A stretch of 64,000 nucleotides of DNA from an uncultured Bacteroidales bacterium (GTDB lineage: Bacteria; Bacteroidota; Bacteroidia; Bacteroidales; UBA1715), in assembly GCA_937892155.1 (NCBI GenBank), contig CALAUG010000060.1, positions 68,047-132,046 on the forward strand. The letters run 5' to 3'. This document shows positions 18,671 to 26,690 of the stretch, in pieces (the stretch's first letter is position 1; each line of letters opens with the position of its first letter). A program made the translations under genes and the position numbers. The notes under the pieces were generated by a model. The model had not been told where the DNA came from. It did not search any database and saw only the letters and a list, made by a program, of their open reading frames with translations.

Positions 18671-18852
18671 AGCGTAGGAAACTGGTTGTTTAGAATAATC
18701 GGATAAAAGCAATTCACGGAAGCATTTGGCTGACCGTTGTCCACAATGATGTTAATGCTCGCGTCTTTAGGCGTGAGCTAATCTATGTGGACAAACGGGG
18801 TTCTCCTACGCTCCTCGTGAATGTGAGTAGAAAGGTTCACGCCTTTCTTTTT
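18671..18852 (+). ncRNA. Structured leader RNA or small RNA of unknown class
   Basis: Complementary segments define a compact fold. P1 pairs 18671-18679 with 18804-18812 (9 bp, AGCGTAGGA with TCCTACGCT). P2 pairs 18734-18745 with 18786-18798 (12 bp, one bulged A). P3 pairs 18757-18765 with 18770-18778 (9 bp, loop TTTA). A crossing pairing of ATTCACG (18712-18718) with CGTGAAT (18816-18822) would form a pseudoknot. The element ends in an intrinsic terminator 44 bases before the methyltransferase start. It does not look like tmRNA, RNase P, SRP or 6S RNA to me, and no reverse transcriptase is nearby to make it a retron. Orientation is inferred from the terminator and the downstream genes. Confidence 0.55.
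18829..18852 (+). terminator. Intrinsic terminator ending the structured leader
   Basis: AGAAAGG and CCTTTCT form a 7-bp stem around the loop TTCACG, followed directly by a T run to 18852. The loop TTCACG can instead pair with CGTGAA at 18816-18821, an obvious antiterminator alternative. Confidence 0.65.
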
Positions 18853-18866
18853 GCCCGATTGCAGAT

Positions 18867-18895
18867 GATTGATAGTGATGCAAAAACTATCAATC
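18867..18895 (+). promoter_or_regulatory. 10-bp inverted repeat abutting the methyltransferase start
   Basis: GATTGATAGT (18867-18876) and ACTATCAATC (18886-18895) are perfect inverted repeats around a 9-base loop, ending one base before the ATG. In RNA this hairpin would cover the ribosome-binding region; in DNA it could be an operator. Both would suit autoregulation of a methyltransferase. Confidence 0.5.
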
Positions 18896-18896
18896 T

Positions 18897-19955
18897 ATGG
18901 CAGGAAACAGCAACCTACACGCAGCAAACAGGGCGAAAAAAGACGAATTCTACACGCAACTCTCCGACATTGCCAACGAGTTGAAGCACTACAAACAACA
19001 CTTTGAAGGCAAAACGGTGCTTTGCAACTGCGACGACCCCTACGAAAGCAATTTCTTTAAATACTTTGCGCTCAATTTCAATGTCTTAGGACTGAAAAAA
19101 CTGATTGCCACCTGCTACGACGGTTCGCCCATTGCAGACACACAAATGTGTTTGTTTGAACCAGAAGAACCTTACGGCAAGCAACAAAAAACACGTGTCC
19201 CGCACAAAATTGTGATTACCGAAGTTTCCGATGTGAACGGCGACGGCGCCACCGACCTTGCCGACGTGGAATGGCTCATCAAGAACGACAAAAATGTGCT
19301 TACAACCTTAAAAGGCAACGGCGATTTCCGTTCTGCAGAATGTATTGAATTGCTCAAGGAAGCCGACATTGTGGTAACGAATCCGCCATTTTCGCTGTTC
19401 CGTGAATATGTGGCGCAACTTGTTCAATATGACAAAAAGTTCTTAATTGTTGGAAATCAAAATGCCATTACTTACAAAGAAATTTTTAAATTGATAAAAG
19501 ATAATCTTATATGGTTGGGGATTGGGTTTAACAATGGAAATGCATTTTTCTCTATTCCAAAATACGAAAATAATTATGTAAGTGGTGTCTATAATGAAGA
19601 AACTGGATTAGTTAAATTTCGAAATTGCCATTGGTTTACCAATCTCGACCACAATAAACGTCATGAGAAACTTGATTTGTACAAAACCTATTCGGCAGAA
19701 GAATACCCTAAGTACGACAATTACGATGCAATCAATGTAAACAAAACAGCAGAAATCCCGTATGATTACGATGGCGTAATGGGCGTGCCAATTACGTTTT
19801 TGGATAAATATAACCCGGAGCAGTTCGAAATTATAAATGGTATAGGTCGTTATGCTTGCCTTGAAGATGAAACAACAAATAAAAAGGGAACTTATGGAAC
19901 AGATATAAATGGAAAACACACCTATTTCAGAATATTAATCCGCAAAAGACAATAA
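18897..19955 (+). CDS. EcoRI-family adenine-specific DNA methyltransferase
   Basis: 352-residue enzyme of the M.EcoRI family, predicted to transfer a methyl group from SAM to an adenine in a specific DNA site. The typical opening (NLHAANRAKKDEFYTQLSDI) and the catalytic NPPF (DIVVTNPPFSLFREY, ~residue 162) are present, with VLCNCDDPYES as part of the cofactor region and a C-terminal half that should hold target recognition. The gene is compositionally split: by count 19201-19260 is 55% GC while 19441-19500 is 22%. This suggests that the recognition half was exchanged by recombination. It opens a three-gene plus-strand cluster with a four-helix-bundle protein and an HNH nuclease, the probable restriction counterpart. 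A structured leader and a start-codon hairpin lie upstream. Confidence 0.85.
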   Translation: MAGNSNLHAANRAKKDEFYTQLSDIANELKHYKQHFEGKTVLCNCDDPYESNFFKYFALNFNVLGLKKLIATCYDGSPIADTQMCLFEPEEPYGKQQKTRVPHKIVITEVSDVNGDGATDLADVEWLIKNDKNVLTTLKGNGDFRSAECIELLKEADIVVTNPPFSLFREYVAQLVQYDKKFLIVGNQNAITYKEIFKLIKDNLIWLGIGFNNGNAFFSIPKYENNYVSGVYNEETGLVKFRNCHWFTNLDHNKRHEKLDLYKTYSAEEYPKYDNYDAINVNKTAEIPYDYDGVMGVPITFLDKYNPEQFEIINGIGRYACLEDETTNKKGTYGTDINGKHTYFRILIRKRQ

Positions 19956-19997
19956 TCAAGAAAAAAACTAATTTTGTGGCAACCATATAAAAATATC

Positions 19998-20744
19998 ATG
20001 TTAGAAGTAAAATCACAAGCTTATTATTGGTTGCATACGTGGATACATGCGCATGTAATAGAATTAGGAACGCAAAGATTTTGCGAACGATTTCTCGGTT
20101 TCAAACAAGATCCGTGTGGCAGAATGACAGACCAAATGGTGCAGGCAGCACGTTCAGGACAAGCAAACATAACCGAAGGTTCCGCAAGACGTATCACCTC
20201 CCGCGAAACAGAAATGAAACTTACCGATGTGGCACGCGCCAGTCTCTGCGAACTCGAAGGAGATTATTTTAATTTCCTAATGAAACGCAATCAAATTCCA
20301 TGGGGGAAAAACACTGCGGAATTTCAGGCAGTAAACAATATAGTTTGGGATAAACCTAATTTCGGCACAGATTGGGCACAAGATGCTTGCCAACACATTC
20401 TTTCTCAAAAGGCAAAATTTGACACATGGATTGAGCACGGAACTGAAATAGAAGCGGCAAACTGTTTGCTTATTCTCACTCGTGGCTTGATTGCAATGCT
20501 AAATAAACAACTGACACACTTACTTGAAGATTTCAAACTCAATGGTGGCTTTAGCGAAAACTTAACAGAATTGCGTCTTGCACAAAAGCAACAAGAAGCT
20601 CTAAATTCCGATGCGCCACTTTGTCCCATTTGCAACAAACCTATGATTAAACGAATGGCAAAGAAAGGACTAAATGTAGGCAAGGCATTTTGGTCATGCA
20701 GCGATTTTCCTAATTGCCACGGAACAAGAAAATTTGAAGGATAA
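19998..20744 (+). CDS. Four-helix-bundle (23S IVP/Avd-like) protein with C-terminal topoisomerase-type zinc ribbon
   Basis: 248-residue protein. Residues ~10-105 resemble the four-helix-bundle family found in 23S rRNA intervening-sequence proteins and the Avd proteins of diversity-generating retroelements, with the signature QANITEGSARR. Known relatives bind nucleic acid through a basic pentameric surface. The last 45 residues form a zinc ribbon of the topoisomerase type (CPICNKPM...FWSCSDFPNCHG). The middle is helical and unassigned. I use the ATG at 19998; an upstream TTG at 19974 is possible. It follows the methyltransferase by 42 bases and precedes the HNH gene by 73, so a common transcript is likely. 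A nucleic-acid-binding accessory role is inference. Confidence 0.75.
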   Translation: MLEVKSQAYYWLHTWIHAHVIELGTQRFCERFLGFKQDPCGRMTDQMVQAARSGQANITEGSARRITSRETEMKLTDVARASLCELEGDYFNFLMKRNQIPWGKNTAEFQAVNNIVWDKPNFGTDWAQDACQHILSQKAKFDTWIEHGTEIEAANCLLILTRGLIAMLNKQLTHLLEDFKLNGGFSENLTELRLAQKQQEALNSDAPLCPICNKPMIKRMAKKGLNVGKAFWSCSDFPNCHGTRKFEG

Positions 20745-20817
20745 TAAATACTTTAATTGGTTCAAGAATTCATGAAATCAAGAAATCAAGAAATCAAGAA
20801 CTCTAAATAATAAAAAT

Positions 20818-21915
20818 ATGAACATTGAACTAACTCCCATCCGTATTGGCGATTTGTTCGCAGGATTTAGTAATAGCGAAGAAGAAGGCGTTTTTGGTTA
20901 TGGTGGCAAACTGAACATCCGTCCAAAATACCAGCGTGAGTTTGTCTATAACGACAAACAGCAAAAAGCAGTTATAGAAAGTATTCGCAAAGAATTTCCT
21001 CTTAATGTAATGTATTGGGTGGAAAACGAAGATGGCACATACGAACTGCTCGATGGTCAGCAACGCACTATGAGTATTTGCGAATTTTTGAGTGGCAATC
21101 TTATTGTAAATTGGAACGACACGCTAAAAACTGGCGACAACCTTACACCCGATGAACGTGCAAAATTTTTGGATTACAAGCTTATGGTGTACATTTGCCG
21201 CAACGGCAGCGACAGCGAAAAACTTGATTGGTTTCGCACAATAAACATTGCCGGCGAAAAACTTACGGAACAAGAAATCCGCAATGCCGTTTACAGTGGC
21301 GAATGGGTTACTGCTGCCAAACGAAAATTCAGTAAATCGCAGTGCGTTGCCTACAAACTCGGTAGCGATTATATGAGCGGCTCGCCCATCCGACAAGACT
21401 ATTTAGAAACTGCCATTTCTTGGCTCAATAATGGCCAAATAGAAGAATATATGGCCGCTCACCAACACGACACAAATGCCGATGAACTATGGCTTTATTT
21501 CCAAAATGTAATAAATTGGGTTAAGGCAAAATTTCCGAAAAAACGCAAAGAAATGAAACAAGTTGCGTGGGGAGAAATCTACAACAAGTACAAAGATGCC
21601 AAACTCGATGCAACCGAACTCGAAACCCGCATTGCCGAACTAATGCGCGACAGCGATGTAGAACGAAAAGCTGGTATTTATTGGTATGTACTCGATAATG
21701 ATGAGCATCACTTAGGCATTAGAGCTTTTGACGCAAACACCAAGCGTGAAGTCTATGAAAAACAAAACGGCATTTGCAAAATCTGCGGGAAACATTTTGA
21801 ATTGGAACAAATGGAAGCCGACCACATTACTCCATGGAAAGACGGTGGCCGAACAATCGCCGAAAACTGCCAAATGCTCTGCAGGGACTGCAATCGACGA
21901 AAAGGAGCAAAATAA
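20818..21915 (+). CDS. DUF262-HNH endonuclease
   Basis: 365-residue protein. The N-terminal DUF262 (ParB/sulfiredoxin-like, GmrS-type) domain spans about residues 10-260, with PKYQREFVYN and the nucleotide-binding LLDGQQRTMSI. The C-terminal HNH nuclease is at 310-365: CKICGKHF, then EADHITPW, then ENCQMLCRDCNRRKGAK, with all zinc Cys and catalytic His residues present. DUF262-HNH proteins include modification-dependent restriction enzymes such as the GmrSD group. Next to an adenine methyltransferase it is the likely nuclease of the module. The 20760-20815 stretch before it contains three short direct repeats of AAATCAAG. Confidence 0.85.
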   Translation: MNIELTPIRIGDLFAGFSNSEEEGVFGYGGKLNIRPKYQREFVYNDKQQKAVIESIRKEFPLNVMYWVENEDGTYELLDGQQRTMSICEFLSGNLIVNWNDTLKTGDNLTPDERAKFLDYKLMVYICRNGSDSEKLDWFRTINIAGEKLTEQEIRNAVYSGEWVTAAKRKFSKSQCVAYKLGSDYMSGSPIRQDYLETAISWLNNGQIEEYMAAHQHDTNADELWLYFQNVINWVKAKFPKKRKEMKQVAWGEIYNKYKDAKLDATELETRIAELMRDSDVERKAGIYWYVLDNDEHHLGIRAFDANTKREVYEKQNGICKICGKHFELEQMEADHITPWKDGGRTIAENCQMLCRDCNRRKGAK

Positions 21916-21952
21916 CGGCTGATTTTCTCAAAAGCCAATTACTAAAAACTGA

Positions 21953-21984
21953 AAAAGGACTGATTGTTTCCAGTCAGTCCTTTT
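21953..21984. terminator. Bidirectional terminator between the HNH gene and ilvE
   Basis: AAAAGGACTGA (21953-21963) and TCAGTCCTTTT (21974-21984) form an 11-bp stem. A/T runs on both sides allow it to serve the converging HNH and ilvE genes. Confidence 0.85.
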
Positions 21985-22006
21985 CAATATTTAAAACAAA
22001 CAAATA

Positions 22007-23020
22007 TTACTCAACGAATGAAATCCATCCGAACGGATCGGCAACATCGCCATATTGGATTCCAACCAATGTTTCGTACAACTTCACGCACGTTTTTCCT
22101 GGATTTACCTGGTCGCCAAACGTGTATGTCTTGTTTTCATCAGGATCGAAAATTGCAGAGATAGGCGAAATAACTGCTGCTGTTCCACATTCTGCAGCTT
22201 CGTCGCATTCAGTCAATTCAACCAATGGGAATTGGCGTTGTTCAACAGTCATGCCCATTTTTGCAGCCAAAGCCTGCAAACTCATATTGGTAATTGAAGG
22301 TAAAATTGACGTAGATTTCGGAGTGATATATTTGTCACCTTTGATAGCAAAGAAGTTTGCAGGACCACATTCGTCAATATATTTCTTTTCCTTTGAATCG
22401 AGGTATAACGCTGCGCCGTAACCCATTTCGTGCGATTTGATTGACATGTTCAAAGCAGCAGCATAGTTACCACCAACCTTTACAGTTCCTGTTCCAAGAG
22501 GAGCGGCACGATCGGAACCACGTTCAACTATAACTTTGATAGGTTTGAAACCGCCTTTGTAGTATGGTCCAACAGGACTGCAGAATAAAATCAGCAATAC
22601 TTCAGTTGAAGCACTAATACCAAGACGAGGACTCATACCAATCATCAACGGACGGATGTACAAAGAAGCGCCTGTACCGTATGGTGGAACAAAATCTGCA
22701 TTTTCTTTCACCAATGTGTACAACATTTCTTTAAAAATTTCTTGAGGAACTTCAGGCAATCCAACGCGTGCGGCAGAACGATTAATACGTTTAGCGTTTT
22801 CTTCCCAACGGAACAAACGGATTTTACCATCTTTTCCTCTATAAGCCTTCAAACCTTCGAAACATTCCTGTCCGTAGTGAAGACAAGTGGCAGCCATATG
22901 CATATTTATGTTTTCGCTGTCGGTAACCTCAACCTTTCCCCATTTACCATCGCTAAAAAGGCAACGAGTATTTGAGTTCGTTTTTAAATAACCAAAAGGT
23001 AAATTAGCCCAATCAATCAT
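22007..23020 (-). CDS. ilvE: Branched-chain amino acid aminotransferase
   Basis: 337-residue PLP enzyme that interconverts leucine, isoleucine and valine with their 2-oxo acids. The PLP lysine is in GTVKVGGNYAAAL, the substrate and phosphate loops are GQECFEGLKAYRG and GASLYIRPLMIG, and the end has TECDEAAECGTAAVI. Length is typical of the larger (type II fold) bacterial form. It starts 8 bases after the stop of the large cyclase gene, so it is probably cotranscribed with it; there is no functional reason I can see for that pairing. Confidence 0.95.
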   Translation of the reverse strand: MIDWANLPFGYLKTNSNTRCLFSDGKWGKVEVTDSENINMHMAATCLHYGQECFEGLKAYRGKDGKIRLFRWEENAKRINRSAARVGLPEVPQEIFKEMLYTLVKENADFVPPYGTGASLYIRPLMIGMSPRLGISASTEVLLILFCSPVGPYYKGGFKPIKVIVERGSDRAAPLGTGTVKVGGNYAAALNMSIKSHEMGYGAALYLDSKEKKYIDECGPANFFAIKGDKYITPKSTSILPSITNMSLQALAAKMGMTVEQRQFPLVELTECDEAAECGTAAVISPISAIFDPDENKTYTFGDQVNPGKTCVKLYETLVGIQYGDVADPFGWISFVE

Positions 23021-23028
23021 AATGTATT

Positions 23029-26000
23029 TTATTTAATATTAAACTTTAGAATCTGTTCCTGTAACCACTTAATGTTATTAACTTTTGTGGAATTTCTTTG
23101 ACTTCGGGAATAATCGGTATAGTATGTATGATCCTGCATGAATTGCAACTGCATCTTATACCATTCATATTCATTCTTTTTCGTCATTTTTAATTCCAAA
23201 TATTCTTTGTACAGCTCACGTGAGACACACAAATAATCTTCCCGCCCAAGATAGTCAAAATTCGCGTCACGTAAAATTTTTTCCAACAAATCTTTCGGCT
23301 GTTCTTTCAAATTTGTGCTTTCAATAAGTTGACAGACTTTCACAATTTGAGCGGACGAATATCCTTCTTTCGTTAGAATTTCTTTGGCGATGTTGGCACT
23401 ATTCTGTTCGTGATTCTGGGCAGAACGCATATAACCAGCATCGTGTAAAAGTGCAGCTGTTTTCAAAATAAACATATCCGCATCGCTAACTCCTTCGGCG
23501 GTACCGATAACCTCAACCTGAGTAACCACATCAATTACATGTTTGACGTTATGGTAGTAATACATCTTCGGAATTTTTTCTTCGTAGAGAGAAAACACCT
23601 GTTCCTGCAATCCATCAAAACGCAACAAGGTAAGTTTGCTGGTAAAATTGTTGTTTGGTAAGACATTCACGCCTTCTTTTGCGAACATTGGTTTAAAGCC
23701 AGTCACGAAATACATATCCATTTTTTCGTCCTTGCCTTTCACCGAAATTTTCCCTCTATACTCGCAATCGAAGAATTCACGAACCATAAGATAGGTGTTT
23801 TCTGAAACATTTACTTTCCCCACTTCACCTGCCGCCTCCATTCTGTCGGCAATATTTACGCTGTCGCCCCAGATGTCGTACGACAATTTTTTTCCACCAA
23901 CAACCCCTGCTATTACCGGTCCTGTATGTACACCTATTCGCACACCCCAAGCTTCGGTATTTTCTGGATAATCTTTCTGCATTTCATTGATGCGGTATTG
24001 CATTTCCAATGCCGCCGCAACAACCTCTATTGGATTGGTTGTATTCTTTTTAGGAAGACCACCGGCACACATATATGAATCACCAACAGTCTTAATTTTC
24101 TCAACATTATATTGTTCAATAATTTTATCAAACTCCGTAAAATATTTATCCAATTCACGGATTAAAGAATCTGCGGATAATTTCTCTGTTAGTTTCGTAA
24201 AACCTTTAAAATCAGAGAACAACACTGTCGCCAATTCGAAATTCATAGAACTGCCTCGTTCCCAATCTACGACAGTTTCCTCCGCACTTGTACTCGATTC
24301 TTCGGAAGGTTTATTTTCATTTTGCTGCAATTGTTTCGTCTTATTTTCTATCATCTGATTGACAATTGCATGTTCTTTTGCCAATTTACGTGCGCGCAAA
24401 TTGGATAACCACCAGATTAACGCTCCAAGGATGAGTGCATATACTATAAAGGCCCATATCGTCAGCAACGGATGTTGTTTTACAACAAAAGAAAATACTG
24501 TTTCTTCAGAAGATGCTCCGTTGGCACGTTTTGCTATTACGTGAAAAATATATTTACCAGCAGGCAAGTTTGTATATTCTTTGCTATGAATAGTTGATGG
24601 CACAGACCACAACGATTCCTCCCCTTCCAAATACCAAGAATAAAATATGTCATCGTGATTTTCAAATTCCACAGAAACAAAATCAAACGCAATGGATTTC
24701 ATATCATGAGGCAATACTATCTGCTCGCCACACTGCGTCAATAGCGAATCCTCATCAAGTGTTATTTTGGTGAATTTTACATTTGCCAAATGCTTCTTTA
24801 CAGAAATATTATTGAAATCCATACGCACCAATCCATCAGGACCGCCCAACCAAGCAACAGAATTCTCTTCGATGAGAATATGCTCGGTATGAAAATTTCT
24901 TACTTTTGAAAATGGTGCAAGAATCAGCGTATATCGTTCAAAATTATTGGTATTCCACGCAACAGCTACCTGATTTTCATAAATTCCTTCTTTGTGGAAT
25001 GCGAACCAGAGATTTTTATCCTTGTCTTCTACAACTGGTAACATCCGCAAATTTTCCATTGTCGCAGGAATTTGAATTTTTGCATCCTTATAAAAGAATC
25101 CATTTTCAGCATCACAACGATACAGACCATCGTCCAAGGCAAAAACAACTCCCAGCGTTGTCTCATATACTTCGGCCTGTTGCACATTTTTTGGGAATCC
25201 CGGCCATTGACACTTTTCAATCTTCAAAACAGAATCAAACTCCATCGTCCAAACGCCATCAGACAATGTTCCCAACATTGCGGATACACCAGACTGACTC
25301 GGCATTGATGCCAACGTAGTGACTTCTATATTCGGTAATTTTTGCCGGGCTGTCAAATGTATTGATGCTCCCTGATGTTCCCATACCGAAAGTTGCGATT
25401 TTTGGATTGTCACCAACTTATCATTGAACACAAACACATTCTCCATCGCATCTGTACAAATTTGTTCCGAAGTTGACAAATTATACAAACCCGAAGATGT
25501 GGCTGCAATCGCCTGATTTTTATACGATACCAGCGCATTACAAGCAACACGGAAACAATTAACAAAATGAGTCCCATCTAATAATTTGTAAACCCCTTTA
25601 TTAGTCGCGACATACAAATTACCAGCATTTCTCACAATTGCACGTACAGAACCCTCAAGTCCGTTGTTCTCATTAAAATAAGAAATAGACGTATTCATTT
25701 CTATACGACTCACTCCTGCACTATGAGTTGCCCAAAGATTATTTTGCTTATCAACATAGAGATTGTTTATCTCGTCATCCAACAATCCAACTTGAGAATC
25801 CAACAACAATGTATTAGCACCATTTGCGGCAAAACAGAATACCCCCTGACGGGTTCCGACGCAAAGAGTATTGTCGACCAATACTGCTAAGTCGGTATAT
25901 TGTCTAAAATTGCCAGTATAAGAATCATCAGTTTTCCAATCTGCATCAATAGAATCAGCGTTTTTAAATCCTTGCGACGTATGAATCAACAATTTATCGT

Positions 26001-26607
26001 TTGTACGAACAATTCCATCGACAACCACCGACGTCTTCTGAACAAAACCCTTCTTGACATCTGTACATATCCACGTGCCATTTTCACAAGAGGCAACAAC
26101 TCCGCTTCTATCGACATACAATTGTGACACCGATGAAAGCGTGTTTTTTTCGACTTGCCCATTAACCAAATCGTACACAATGCCATTGGCTACGAAGAAA
26201 ATTTCATTTTGGTACTCAACTATATTCGTAATTCTTCCCCACTGTTTTGTGGAATCAATCTTTATCGGCTCTATTGTTTTTCGATTATATACATCAGAGA
26301 CAATTCGGCCCAACATATTAACTTCTCCGACGAGTATCTGACCATTTTGAGTTTTGTACAAAGCCGGACGGCCGTGTGTTGAAATCAAATTCCATGAAGC
26401 GCCATCAAATGCAATTACACCTTTTTCGTGGGAAAAATACATAACATTTTCGGCATCCTGAGCAATATCGTACAAGTCACCGCTATATCCTATTTTTGAT
26501 GCTGGAATGTTTTCAATATAGGGCAAGCCAAATTCTTTCTGCTGGGCGGTTGCAATTATTCCTAACAGAATGAATACAATAAAAAGGATACGTTTAATTG
26601 AAACCAA
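23029..26607 (-). CDS. Propeller sensor / class III nucleotide cyclase / HD phosphohydrolase fusion
   Basis: 1192-residue membrane receptor. Residues 1-21 are a signal peptide. About 22-640 form two-component-regulator-type beta-propellers facing the periplasm (NNLWATHSAGVSRIE, NLWFAFHKEGIYEN). A Y_Y_Y domain lies near 640-715 (FYSWYLEGEE...YTNLPAGKYIFHV), then one membrane helix at ~716-738 and a short coiled coil. A class III adenylate/guanylate cyclase spans 785-980: metal Asp residues in LFSDFKGFTKL and KTVGDSYMC, and YDIWGDSVNIADRMEA. An HD domain fills 1015-1190 (HNVKH, AALLHDAGY, DANFDYLGR). Making and destroying a nucleotide signal in one chain is uncommon. The start is TTG at 26607; no better start is visible downstream of its promoter. 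Confidence 0.88.
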   Translation of the reverse strand: MVSIKRILFIVFILLGIIATAQQKEFGLPYIENIPASKIGYSGDLYDIAQDAENVMYFSHEKGVIAFDGASWNLISTHGRPALYKTQNGQILVGEVNMLGRIVSDVYNRKTIEPIKIDSTKQWGRITNIVEYQNEIFFVANGIVYDLVNGQVEKNTLSSVSQLYVDRSGVVASCENGTWICTDVKKGFVQKTSVVVDGIVRTNDKLLIHTSQGFKNADSIDADWKTDDSYTGNFRQYTDLAVLVDNTLCVGTRQGVFCFAANGANTLLLDSQVGLLDDEINNLYVDKQNNLWATHSAGVSRIEMNTSISYFNENNGLEGSVRAIVRNAGNLYVATNKGVYKLLDGTHFVNCFRVACNALVSYKNQAIAATSSGLYNLSTSEQICTDAMENVFVFNDKLVTIQKSQLSVWEHQGASIHLTARQKLPNIEVTTLASMPSQSGVSAMLGTLSDGVWTMEFDSVLKIEKCQWPGFPKNVQQAEVYETTLGVVFALDDGLYRCDAENGFFYKDAKIQIPATMENLRMLPVVEDKDKNLWFAFHKEGIYENQVAVAWNTNNFERYTLILAPFSKVRNFHTEHILIEENSVAWLGGPDGLVRMDFNNISVKKHLANVKFTKITLDEDSLLTQCGEQIVLPHDMKSIAFDFVSVEFENHDDIFYSWYLEGEESLWSVPSTIHSKEYTNLPAGKYIFHVIAKRANGASSEETVFSFVVKQHPLLTIWAFIVYALILGALIWWLSNLRARKLAKEHAIVNQMIENKTKQLQQNENKPSEESSTSAEETVVDWERGSSMNFELATVLFSDFKGFTKLTEKLSADSLIRELDKYFTEFDKIIEQYNVEKIKTVGDSYMCAGGLPKKNTTNPIEVVAAALEMQYRINEMQKDYPENTEAWGVRIGVHTGPVIAGVVGGKKLSYDIWGDSVNIADRMEAAGEVGKVNVSENTYLMVREFFDCEYRGKISVKGKDEKMDMYFVTGFKPMFAKEGVNVLPNNNFTSKLTLLRFDGLQEQVFSLYEEKIPKMYYYHNVKHVIDVVTQVEVIGTAEGVSDADMFILKTAALLHDAGYMRSAQNHEQNSANIAKEILTKEGYSSAQIVKVCQLIESTNLKEQPKDLLEKILRDANFDYLGREDYLCVSRELYKEYLELKMTKKNEYEWYKMQLQFMQDHTYYTDYSRSQRNSTKVNNIKWLQEQILKFNIK

Positions 26608-26625
26608 AATTTTTTATTATATTTG
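26598..26625 (+). promoter_or_regulatory. Promoter of the universal stress protein gene
   Basis: TTG (26598-26600), 17 bases, TATATTTG (26618-26625). The implied leader is about 50 bases. The -33 element overlaps the first codons of the divergent cyclase gene. Confidence 0.55.
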
Positions 26626-26656
26626 ACTCGCTTTTCGTATGTATGTAAAAAGCACT

Positions 26657-26690
26657 CAAAGTTATTAAAATATTAAAATTATGGAACAAA
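26657..26690 (-). promoter_or_regulatory. Promoter of the cyclase fusion gene
   Basis: On the minus strand TTTG (26690-26687), 22 bases, TAACTTTG (26664-26657). The -33 part lies inside the first codons of the divergent stress-protein gene, so the two promoters face each other and interlock. Confidence 0.45.

Noticed and set aside
18671..18812. Retron msr-msd RNA, suggested by the terminal inverted repeats AGCGTAGGA and TCCTACGCT
   Set aside because: No reverse transcriptase gene is encoded nearby; the downstream genes are a methyltransferase, a four-helix-bundle protein and an HNH nuclease.
18787..18984. 65-residue plus-strand open frame in the leader region
   Set aside because: It crosses the terminator and runs out of frame into the methyltransferase; the composition is not protein-like and the region is better explained as structured RNA.
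22007..26607. Functional link between ilvE and the cyclase receptor
   Set aside because: They are only 8 bases apart and probably cotranscribed, but nothing in either sequence supports a shared role.
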